Source: Balneolaceae bacterium
Lineage (GTDB): Bacteria > Bacteroidota > Rhodothermia > Balneolales > Balneolaceae
DNA: 7,197 bases
Assembly: GCA_007134665.1 (NCBI GenBank)
Contig: SLKH01000272.1
Location: forward strand, 1-7,197
Direction of reading: 5' to 3'
The notes beneath the pieces were generated by a model. It saw nothing but the letters and a program-made list of their open reading frames with translations, did no database searches and had not been told where the DNA came from. This document shows positions 1 to 4,911 of the stretch, piece after piece. Position 1 is the first letter of the stretch. The number at the start of each line of letters is the position of its first letter. A program made the position numbers and the translations under genes.

Positions 1-815
1 ACTTTTACCCGTTGCATATATTCAACCACTGTGTTGGACGTTGCTTTTTTGAATCTTCGTTCCAGGCTTCGCCTGCTCAATGCAAGTTCAGTAGCAAGTT
101 CTTCCACCGTAATTTTTTCAGGATAATTCTGTTCTATGATTTGCTGGGCTTCTATTATCAGATCATCCCCATGATCTTTTTGTCCTTCAAAAATTATAAA
201 TGGTAACTGGCTATCACGATCTATATCAATCATAAATACTTTGGATGCAACGATCGCAACATCCCGGCCAGCATGTTTTTCAATCAAATAAAGCAAAAGA
301 TTGAGGTATGAATAGGCTCCGCCACTTGTGTAGATCCCATCTTCTGCAGTCATAATTTTGTCATCCACAAGATTTACATCCGGGAATGTGCTTCTGAAAT
401 TTGCTGCATGTGCCCAATGCGTAGAGCATACCCTGCCATTCAGCAGGCCGGTTGACGCCAGCAGATAAGCACCAACACAAAGGCTGACGACCTCTGCCCC
501 ATTCTTGTACTGCTCAAGTATCCAGGGAATGAAATCTCGGTTTCGCTCCAATGCATCCGGCCACCGGGTATGAATTGCCGGGATAATAATCATGTCCGTT
601 TTTTCAATTTCACTGAGCAGATAGTCGGGATCCACTGTAAACAGGCCGATATCCTGACGTGTCTTGTGGGTTAATCCCACCAGGTTTACATCAAAAACGG
701 GTTTTCTCCCAAACTCCGCAGATATACCATTAACCTGATTCAGAATCTGATGAGTTCCTGCAATGTTAACCAGGCTGGTGTGTCCCTTCGGAATAAGAAT
801 TGATACATGTTTCAT
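1..815 (-). CDS. GlxA-family AraC-type transcriptional regulator, 3' end cut by window edge
   Basis: Reading the minus strand from the ATG at 815 gives 271 complete codons without a stop, running off the left edge. The N-terminal part (about residues 4-185) is a DJ-1/PfpI-like amidotransferase-fold domain: MKHVSILIPKGHTS opening, the nucleophile-elbow stretch VSLCVGAYLLASTGLLNGR (Cys113), then STHW (His133) and DGIYTSGGAYSYLNLLLYLIE. The C-terminal part begins an AraC helix-turn-helix, with ITVEELATELALSRRSLERRF (about 235-255) followed by a second segment, NTVVEYMQRVK. The second HTH is missing because of the window edge; family members are usually about 320-330 residues, so roughly 50 are absent. 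In this family the DJ-1 domain is thought to sense a ligand or mediate contacts rather than act as a protease. The target and ligand are unknown. It is divergent from the VOC gene at 952, which it might regulate (inference). Confidence 0.93.
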   Translation of the reverse strand, partial: MKHVSILIPKGHTSLVNIAGTHQILNQVNGISAEFGRKPVFDVNLVGLTHKTRQDIGLFTVDPDYLLSEIEKTDMIIIPAIHTRWPDALERNRDFIPWILEQYKNGAEVVSLCVGAYLLASTGLLNGRVCSTHWAHAANFRSTFPDVNLVDDKIMTAEDGIYTSGGAYSYLNLLLYLIEKHAGRDVAIVASKVFMIDIDRDSQLPFIIFEGQKDHGDDLIIEAQQIIEQNYPEKITVEELATELALSRRSLERRFKKATSNTVVEYMQRVK

Positions 816-819
816 GATA

Positions 820-850
820 AAAATCTATCAAAACAAGGTGTCGCAATCAA
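820..850 (-). promoter_or_regulatory. Candidate promoter of the GlxA-type regulator
   Basis: On the minus strand a TTG (848-850) is followed after 20 nt by TAGATTTT (820-827), close to the Bacteroidota-type TTG / TAnnTTTG arrangement. A start point a few bases downstream would fall on or next to the ATG at 815, giving a leaderless or nearly leaderless mRNA. The rest of the 136-nt divergent gap to 952 shows no clear operator or terminator. The call rests on motif match and spacing only. Confidence 0.35.
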
Positions 851-951
851 CCCGCTGGTTTGGCGTATTTACCCCCTTTACTATTTCATCTGATCGGTTA
901 ATTTTAGTGTAACATTCTGATAATCTTATTGATACGAATACAATTCAACCA

Positions 952-1338
952 ATGGAAAAACAATATAAACCAACCGGATATAATTCAGTATCTCCATATT
1001 TCATTGTAAAGGATGCCCAAAAGTTTATCAGGCTGATCCAAAACATCTTTAATGCCACCGAACTGCGCCGGTTCGAGTTGCCGGACGGATCGATCATGCA
1101 TGCTGAATTTCGAATTGATGATTCGGTAATCATGCTTGGAGAAGCTTCAGAGTCCTATCCTCCAGTCCCGGTTGTGATGCATGTATATGTGCCGGATGTG
1201 GATGAAACCTTTCAAAAGGCAGTGGATGCCGGGTGTGAGATCGTAGAAAAGCCGAAAGTTCGGGATGGCGATCCCGACAGACGGGCAACATTCAAGGATT
1301 TTGCCGGTAATATGTGGTCGGCTGGCACACAAATTTAA
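952..1338 (+). CDS. VOC-superfamily (glyoxalase/PhnB-like) protein
   Basis: This is a 128-residue ORF of the size usual for single-domain VOC proteins. It opens with a beta strand, VSPYFIVKDAQKFIRLIQ, then the helix-strand segment NATELRRFELPDGSIMHAEFRIDDSVIMLGEA. The second beta-alpha-beta-beta-beta half starts at VVMHVYVPDVDETFQKAVDAGCEIVEKP and ends in RRATFKDFAGNMWSAGTQI. That ending corresponds to the family's DPFGHxW signature, with the usual His replaced by Asn-Met. His50 and His77 sit where VOC enzymes often place metal ligands, but PhnB-like members are not all metal enzymes, so no reaction is assigned. No Shine-Dalgarno motif precedes the ATG, which follows an A/C-rich stretch. A small ORF starts 21 nt after its stop, so the two are probably co-transcribed. 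The upstream neighbour is a divergent AraC-type regulator. Confidence 0.88.
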   Translation: MEKQYKPTGYNSVSPYFIVKDAQKFIRLIQNIFNATELRRFELPDGSIMHAEFRIDDSVIMLGEASESYPPVPVVMHVYVPDVDETFQKAVDAGCEIVEKPKVRDGDPDRRATFKDFAGNMWSAGTQI

Positions 1339-1359
1339 ACTTTCATCCTAACCATCTTT

Positions 1360-1578
1360 ATGGTACACGTCTATAAAACAACGGTTCAAAGTACATCTGA
1401 AGCCGATTCAATCATTCAACTTATCCTAAACGAATTGCCATCCTGTGATATAAGTTTTGATCTGGAAGATTGCGATAATGTACTTCGCATAGAGTCTAAT
1501 AATGGTGAATTTGATGAAAAAATCGTCAAACGCATTTTCGAACAAAATAAACACAAACTGGAAACACTGCCTGTCTGA
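1360..1578 (+). CDS. Small unrecognised protein (72 aa), possible ferredoxin-like fold
   Basis: I do not recognise this family with certainty. The 72-residue product reads as beta (VHVYKTTVQ), helix (SEADSIIQLILNELP), beta (CDISFDLEDC), beta (NVLRIESN), helix (DEKIVKRIFEQNKHK). This is the order of a small ferredoxin-like or HMA-like fold, but without the CxxC of metal chaperones. The two Cys are separated by eight residues in the SCDISFDLEDCD segment. Alternating hydrophobic strands, a clean acidic surface and the 21-nt spacing to the preceding VOC gene on the same strand argue that it is a real gene rather than chance. It contains no signal peptide and no membrane segment. Function is unknown; a soluble cytosolic protein is inferred. 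Confidence 0.7.
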   Translation: MVHVYKTTVQSTSEADSIIQLILNELPSCDISFDLEDCDNVLRIESNNGEFDEKIVKRIFEQNKHKLETLPV

Positions 1579-1710
1579 TCATCAGCCTTTTCATAATCCC
1601 ATGAAGTTCAATGAAAATTGCAGATTCCTGCCTCTCTTTTAACTGATATACTGAATAAGCGTTCAATTTTTACAAATTATTATAAGGTAACATTCGTATC
1701 AAATACTTAT

Positions 1711-1741
1711 ACCCAAAAAAGTCGTCAGACCTTTTTTGGGT
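1711..1741 (+). terminator. 11-bp hairpin, possible terminator of the VOC/small-protein unit
   Basis: ACCCAAAAAAG (1711-1721) and CTTTTTTGGGT (1731-1741) pair perfectly around a 9-nt loop. The run of six T lies inside the stem, and what follows is TAAAAAATT rather than a T-tract, so it is not a textbook intrinsic terminator on either strand. It sits in the 230-nt gap between the small protein and the next promoter, where a unit boundary is expected. The remainder of that gap (1579-1710) shows no gene or convincing motif. Confidence 0.45.
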
Positions 1742-1768
1742 TAAAAAATTACGCTCTTTAAAAAAAAT

Positions 1769-1798
1769 TTGATTTAAGTGAAATAAAAAAACTATATT
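1769..1798 (+). promoter_or_regulatory. Candidate promoter of the sulfur/methionine leader
   Basis: TTGATT (1769-1774) and TATATT (1793-1798) are separated by 18 nt. This fits a primary sigma promoter, and also the Bacteroidota form with TTG about 21 nt before TAnnTT. The predicted start is about 1804-1807, that is, at or within a few bases of the ATG of the Cys/Met leader ORF at 1807. The promoter therefore probably makes a leaderless or near-leaderless message. It lies just behind the hairpin at 1711-1741. The assignment is by motif only. Confidence 0.5.
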
Positions 1799-1806
1799 CT
1801 ACCAGT

Positions 1807-1875
1807 ATGAAAGGTCATAATGGACATATCACAATTTGTTGTTGCCGCATGGACTGTATGTGTATGCATACATGA
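1807..1875 (+). CDS. Putative Cys/Met-rich attenuator leader peptide (22 aa)
   Basis: This is a 22-codon ORF with ATG at 1807-1809 and TGA at 1873-1875. The C-terminal half reads ICCCRMDCMCMHT. Cys is at positions 11, 12, 13, 17 and 19 and Met at 15, 18 and 20 besides the start, so eight of the eleven codons from 11 to 21 minus Arg, Asp and His are sulfur amino acids. Cys is normally among the rarest residues, so this density is very unlikely to be incidental. The ORF begins next to a predicted transcription start, has no Shine-Dalgarno motif, and ends 38 nt before an intrinsic terminator. It precedes a methionine-biosynthesis operon. By analogy with amino-acid attenuators and the leaderless polycysteine ORFs of mycobacteria, its likely role is to let ribosomes measure Cys-tRNA (and Met-tRNA) charging. 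A metal-binding micro-peptide is the main alternative. Expression is not proven. Confidence 0.62.
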   Translation: MKGHNGHITICCCRMDCMCMHT

Positions 1876-1921
1876 AAGGCGGGGGGACCACATAGTTGAA
1901 ATGATATTTCATAGCCCTCCG
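1855..1921 (+). promoter_or_regulatory. Candidate attenuator fold: protector hairpin and antiterminator
   Basis: TGTATG (1855-1860) pairs with CATACA (1867-1872), a 6-bp hairpin over the last Cys/Met codons. CGGGGGG (1880-1886) can pair with CCCTCCG (1915-1921) in seven pairs including one G-U, enclosing a small hairpin TGAAAT/ATTTCA (1897-1902/1906-1911). The second helix uses the 5' arm of the terminator at 1913-1937, so the two are mutually exclusive. A ribosome waiting at the stop codon 1873-1875 would cover to about 1885-1887 and mask the CGGGGGG strand, favouring termination. A ribosome stalled at the Cys codons 1837-1863 would leave it free, favouring read-through. The pairings are seen in the sequence; the mechanism is inferred. 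Confidence 0.5.
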
Positions 1922-1947
1922 ATCTCGATCGAGGGCTTTTTTGTTTT
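1913..1947 (+). terminator. Intrinsic terminator of the leader (first checkpoint)
   Basis: AGCCCTC (1913-1919) pairs with GAGGGCT (1931-1937). After a bulged C1920 the stem continues with GAT/ATC (1921-1923/1928-1930), closed by a CTCG tetraloop. This is a G+C-rich ten-pair stem followed directly by TTTTTTGTTTT (1937-1947), a classical Rho-independent terminator. It lies between the Cys/Met leader ORF and the SAM riboswitch, with no gene of normal size upstream in its transcription unit, which points to an attenuator or a short RNA end rather than an operon end. Confidence 0.85.
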
Positions 1948-1969
1948 AATGACCAGGTGTTCTTTAAAT
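1941..1969 (+). promoter_or_regulatory. Weak alternative promoter directly before the riboswitch
   Basis: TTGTTT (1941-1946), 17 nt, then TTAAAT (1964-1969) would start RNA near 1976, exactly at the aptamer. Both boxes match consensus poorly, and the first overlaps the terminator T-tract. It is listed because, if real, the upstream leader would be a separate short RNA rather than part of the methionine transcript. Confidence 0.2.
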
Positions 1970-1973
1970 CATT

Positions 1974-2093
1974 GCTCTTATCGAGAAAGGCGGAGGGAAC
2001 AGGCCCTTTGATGCCTTAGCAACCGCCCCGACTTATTTTTCGGGGGACAGGTGCTAAATCCTGCCCCGTTTGTAATTGGGGAAAGATGAGCAT
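1974..2093 (+). promoter_or_regulatory. SAM-I (S-box) riboswitch aptamer
   Basis: The S-box core is unmistakable. CTTATC (1977-1982) pairs with GATGAG (2085-2090) as P1. It is followed by GAGAAAGGCGGAGGGAAC (1983-2000), GGCCC and TTTGATGCC, then TTAGCAACC, later GGTGCTAAATCCTGCC, and a CCCC/GGGG helix (2064-2067/2078-2081) leading to GAAAGATGAG. GGCGG (1989-1993) pairs with CCGCC (2023-2027) as P2. S-adenosylmethionine binding stabilises P1. A strong terminator follows at 2121, so the expected action is transcription termination when SAM is plentiful. The downstream genes supply homocysteine for methionine and SAM, which fits end-product feedback. It is unusual in being preceded by a complete upstream leader ORF and terminator. 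Confidence 0.96.
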
Positions 2094-2120
2094 GAAGTGG
2101 TATTTTTCAGATTTGAAAAG

Positions 2121-2175
2121 CCTCTTTTGAATTCTTTCTCCAGACAGCAAGCGAGAATTCAAAAGAGGTTTTTTT
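2121..2175 (+). terminator. Riboswitch expression-platform terminator (second checkpoint)
   Basis: CCTCTTTTGAATTCT (2121-2135) pairs perfectly with AGAATTCAAAAGAGG (2154-2168) over an 18-nt loop, followed by seven T (2169-2175). It lies 30 nt after the SAM aptamer and 92 nt before the first large gene of the operon. A small hairpin TTTTCA/TGAAAA (2104-2109/2114-2119) lies between aptamer and stem. The antiterminator is not certain: GAAAGA of the P1 3' side (2081-2086) can pair with TCTTTT (2123-2128) of the terminator arm, which would make P1 and the terminator form together when SAM is bound. Confidence 0.93.
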
Positions 2176-2267
2176 GTTTTCAGGCAGTGAACAAACGAAT
2201 AAAATTAAAACCACATAAACGTTTTTGGATTTTGAAGTCAACATTTAACGGCTGGTACGAAAAGAAA

Positions 2268-2753
2268 ATGCGAAAAACTCCGGAGTTGTCAGAAGAGACG
2301 GACCGGGTGGAATCATTTTTACCAACTATATCAACAATTGCAATTGTAGGTATTTCGCGAAACCGCCATCGTGACAGCCAGTATGTAGGCAGATATTTGC
2401 AAAATGCAGGATACAAAATTATTCCTGTTAATCCCGCAGCAGATGAAATTCTGGGTGAACAGGCTTATCCTGACCTCGCAAGCATTCCTTTTCCTGTTGA
2501 TGTGGTTAATATTTTTCGTAGTCCGGACGATATTTCACAAGCAGTTGATGAGGCGCTTGCTGTTAAGCCGAAAGTTATTTGGCTCCAGCTCGGAACAGGC
2601 AAACATCCCGATCAGAAAACCAAAGTACATGAGAAGGGTGTGGAATTTGTTCAAAACAGATGCATAAAAGTGGATCATCAATTTCTAATCCGGCCCAATA
2701 CAGAGAACCAATCCGGAAATGAATCAATACTTACTTGTGAAATTTCCTGGTGA
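2268..2753 (+). CDS. YccU-like CoA-binding domain protein
   Basis: This 161-residue product contains a Rossmann-like CoA-binding domain of the YccU type. IAIVGISRNRHRDSQYVGRY (residues 24-43) carries the GxS nucleotide loop. YKIIPVNPAADEILGEQAYPDLASIPFPVDVVNIF, WLQLGTG and a C-terminal VEFVQNRCIKVDHQ match the conserved blocks in order. Such proteins resemble the nucleotide-binding part of succinyl-CoA synthetase but lack the rest; their role is poorly known. The ATG at 2268 was chosen because the frame stays open far upstream, but that upstream part runs through the riboswitch terminator. The chosen start also gives near-family length (about 140-150 elsewhere). It is the first full-size gene after the SAM riboswitch and lies 65 nt before metY, so it is likely under SAM control. 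The last 20 residues (after FLIRPN) are a poorly conserved tail. Confidence 0.88.
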   Translation: MRKTPELSEETDRVESFLPTISTIAIVGISRNRHRDSQYVGRYLQNAGYKIIPVNPAADEILGEQAYPDLASIPFPVDVVNIFRSPDDISQAVDEALAVKPKVIWLQLGTGKHPDQKTKVHEKGVEFVQNRCIKVDHQFLIRPNTENQSGNESILTCEISW

Positions 2754-2818
2754 TATAAACATGTTGTCGTACTGATTTTTTTAAAAATAATAAAACTAAA
2801 AACTGATTAATAAAGAAC

Positions 2819-4147
2819 ATGAGCACAAACGGACAAGAACGCAATTTTAAATTTGAAACCCTGCAATTACATGCAGGTCAGGAACCAGACCCTACAACCG
2901 GATCTCGTGCAGTTCCAATATACCAGACAACCTCTTATCAATTTAAGGATACGGAACATGCGGCAACCCTTTTTGCCCTAAAAGAATTCGGAAATATTTA
3001 TACCCGGATTATGAATCCGACGACCGATGTCTTTGAAAAGAGAATTGCTGCCCTGGAAGGCGGAGCTGCGGCACTGGCAACTGCATCCGGACAATCGGCA
3101 CAATTCCTGTCAATCATTACTCTTGCCAAAGCCGGTGATAATATCGTATCGACACCATTTCTTTATGGAGGCACTTATAACCAATTCAAGGTTACGCTGC
3201 CAAGGCTTGGTATCGATGTCAATTTTGTTGAAGAGGATACTCCCGAGGCCTACGAAAAAGAGATTGATGAAAACACAAAAGCCATCTATGTTGAATCAAT
3301 TGGTAACCCGAGAGGCAATGTGCCCGATTTTGAAAAGCTTGCTGAAATAGCAGACAAACACGGTATTGCTCTCTTAGTTGACAATACATTTGGTGCTGCC
3401 GGTGCCATTATTCAGCCAATTAAATATGGCGCCAATGTAGTAGTTCAATCGGCTACCAAATGGATTGGCGGGCACGGCAACAGCATTGGTGGTGTCATTG
3501 TGGATGCAGGTAACTTTAACTGGGGCAATGGGAACTATCCATTATTTACGGATCCTGCTCCCGGTTACCACGGACTCAATTTCTGGGATGTGTTTGGTGA
3601 AGATGGTCCATTTGGAAATATTGCATTTGCAATCAGGGCCCGGGTAGAAGGATTACGGGATGTCGGGCCTGCCCTCTCCCCTTTCAACAGTTTTCTGCTC
3701 CTCCAGGGCCTTGAAACGTTGTCACTGCGGATAGAACGCCATACCGAAAATGCTCAAAAACTTGCCGAATGGTTACAACAACAGGATTCAGTTTCATGGG
3801 TAAACTTTACCGGCCTGCCGGATCATGAATATCATGATCAAGCAAAAAAATATGTAAATGGAGGTAAGTTCGGGTCAGTTCTGACCTTCGGCGTGAAAGG
3901 TGGTTACGAATCGGCACGGTCTTTTATTGAAAATCTGGAACTTTCCAGTCACCTCGCGAATGTCGGTGATGCGAAAACACTGGTCATTCATCCGGCTTCA
4001 ACCACACATCAGCAGCTCTCAGATGATGAGCAGCGCTCAAGCGGAGTAAAAGATGACCTTATCAGAGTATCTGTCGGTATCGAACATATCGATGATATCA
4101 TTCAGGATTTCGAGGAGTCGTTTAAGCGAATTAAAGTATCTGCTTAA
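2819..4147 (+). CDS. metY: O-acetylhomoserine sulfhydrylase (O-acetylhomoserine aminocarboxypropyltransferase)
   Basis: This cytosolic PLP enzyme replaces the acetyl group of O-acetylhomoserine with sulfide, giving homocysteine. The 442-residue length is normal for MetY, longer than MetB/MetC proteins. Visible signatures are FETLQLHAGQEPDPTTGSRAVPIYQTTSY near the N-terminus, YTRIMNPTTD (61-70) with the cofactor-phosphate Tyr and Arg, ATASGQSA (87-94), LLVDNTFG (185-192) with the pyridine-nitrogen Asp188, SATKWIGGHG (211-220) with the PLP lysine K214, HPASTTHQQL (391-400), and LIRVSVGIEHIDD (414-426) with the substrate-carboxylate Arg416. The insertion around 240-285 (LFTDPAPGYHGLNFWDVFG) is characteristic of MetY-type over MetB-type enzymes. 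It sits in a SAM-riboswitch operon with MetX, which makes its substrate. The start ATG follows an A-rich stretch with a weak AAAGAA. Some relatives also accept O-acetylserine, so a side role in cysteine synthesis is possible. Confidence 0.96.
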   Translation: MSTNGQERNFKFETLQLHAGQEPDPTTGSRAVPIYQTTSYQFKDTEHAATLFALKEFGNIYTRIMNPTTDVFEKRIAALEGGAAALATASGQSAQFLSIITLAKAGDNIVSTPFLYGGTYNQFKVTLPRLGIDVNFVEEDTPEAYEKEIDENTKAIYVESIGNPRGNVPDFEKLAEIADKHGIALLVDNTFGAAGAIIQPIKYGANVVVQSATKWIGGHGNSIGGVIVDAGNFNWGNGNYPLFTDPAPGYHGLNFWDVFGEDGPFGNIAFAIRARVEGLRDVGPALSPFNSFLLLQGLETLSLRIERHTENAQKLAEWLQQQDSVSWVNFTGLPDHEYHDQAKKYVNGGKFGSVLTFGVKGGYESARSFIENLELSSHLANVGDAKTLVIHPASTTHQQLSDDEQRSSGVKDDLIRVSVGIEHIDDIIQDFEESFKRIKVSA

Positions 4148-4190
4148 AAAACGGATCAATGAAAAACGAACCATCAAAAAAATCAACGAT

Positions 4191-4218
4191 TACCCGGGAC
4201 CGAAAAATGTTCCGGGTA
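4191..4218 (+). repeat. 10-bp intercistronic hairpin between metY and the OsmC gene
   Basis: TACCCGGGAC (4191-4200) pairs with GTTCCGGGTA (4209-4218) in ten pairs including one G-U, with the loop CGAAAAAT. No T-tract follows (TTCGGTAATAC), so it is not a standard intrinsic terminator. It could protect the metY 3' end, act as a processing site, or reduce transcription into the OsmC gene. It lies in a 112-nt gap inside an otherwise same-strand operon. Confidence 0.6.
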
Positions 4219-4259
4219 TTCGGTAATACTCAATTATCAAAAAATCACTCTAATTTAAT

Positions 4260-4799
4260 ATGAGCATAATTAATACACAGTTAAACAAATCAAACAGTGA
4301 ACTTCAGTCCAAACTAATCTCACTTGTCGGAGACCTTCAGAAGGAACCCGAAAAAGCAAACCTGAAATTTGCTGCGAAATCAACACTGAAGAATGGGTTT
4401 AAAGCAGACGTCACTACAAGAGACTTCAAATTCGTCTCTGACGAACCCCACAGCCTTGGCGGAACGGATAAAGGGCCAAACCCGGTGGAATATGTACTTG
4501 GTGCACTCGCAGCCTGCCAGGAAATCGTTGTCAAAGCACATGCAACTGCTCTTGGCGTAAATGTTACTGAAGTACAGGTTGATGTAGAAGGTGATCTTGA
4601 CCTGAATGGTTTATTAAATCTTACAAAGGCTCGTCCCGGTTTTAATCAGGTTACATTTAAAACAACGATTAAGACCGATGAAACCGACGAAGAGAAACGA
4701 AAACTGATTGAAGAGCTAACTCTGAACAATTGCCCGGTATTGGACACGATTCAAAATCCTGTTTCTGTCAATGCTGAAGTAACTTTTGATAATAATTAG
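4260..4799 (+). CDS. OsmC/Ohr-family thiol protein
   Basis: This 179-residue protein is about 35-40 residues longer than classic OsmC because of an N-terminal helical extension (MSIINTQLNKSNSELQSKLI onward). The core is typical: FVSDEPHSLGGTDKGPNPVEYVLGALAACQEIVV (58-91) holds the first redox cysteine, C86, in the long central helix with the usual ACQ context. LTLNNCPVLDTIQNPV (153-168) holds the second, C158, in the usual NCP context. OsmC/Ohr proteins reduce organic hydroperoxides with this Cys pair; the exact subfamily and substrate here are not clear, and a persulfide or reactive-sulfur substrate is possible given the neighbours (inference). It lies between metY and metX, with about 112 nt on each side, so it may be co-transcribed but with its own start or processing signals. 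It has no signal peptide and is probably cytosolic. Confidence 0.92.
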   Translation: MSIINTQLNKSNSELQSKLISLVGDLQKEPEKANLKFAAKSTLKNGFKADVTTRDFKFVSDEPHSLGGTDKGPNPVEYVLGALAACQEIVVKAHATALGVNVTEVQVDVEGDLDLNGLLNLTKARPGFNQVTFKTTIKTDETDEEKRKLIEELTLNNCPVLDTIQNPVSVNAEVTFDNN

Positions 4800-4911
4800 G
4801 AACGGTTTATGATAAATCCGTGTAAAAAGTAAATTGATTTCCATTTTTAACGTATTTTGTGGCGATTTTTAAAATAACACAGGTTATAAGCTACAGACAG
4901 ATTGAAACTTT

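Noticed and set aside
12..206. 64-codon plus-strand open frame at the left end
   Set aside because: It lies antisense to the AraC HTH region of the GlxA-type regulator, whose minus-strand frame shows clear domain motifs.
929..1702. Inverted pair TTGATACGAAT (929-939) and ATTCGTATCAA (1692-1702), plus direct GTAACATTC at 909-917 and 1687-1695, flanking the VOC/small-protein unit
   Set aside because: Exact 9-11 nt matches are expected by chance in a window of this size, and the copies show no dyad symmetry typical of an operator or transposon end.
1820..2011. 63-codon open frame from ATG 1820
   Set aside because: It runs through the intrinsic terminator at 1913-1947 and into the SAM aptamer, and its residues look like translated structured RNA. 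The 22-codon frame starting at 1807 is better supported by its Cys/Met content and position.
2076..2267. Upstream extension of the CoA-binding ORF to a TTG at 2076
   Set aside because: The added 64 residues translate the end of the riboswitch and its terminator hairpin and have no domain character. The ATG at 2268 gives a near-family-length protein.
2764..2793. Possible internal promoter TTGTCG/TAATAA before metY
   Set aside because: The second box matches poorly and the region is simply A/T-rich. The short 65-nt gap fits co-transcription from the riboswitch.
4834..4859. Possible internal promoter TTGATT/TATTTTG before metX
   Set aside because: The spacing of about 16 nt is short for the apparent promoter type and the second box lacks one base. 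It is mentioned under metX but not called.
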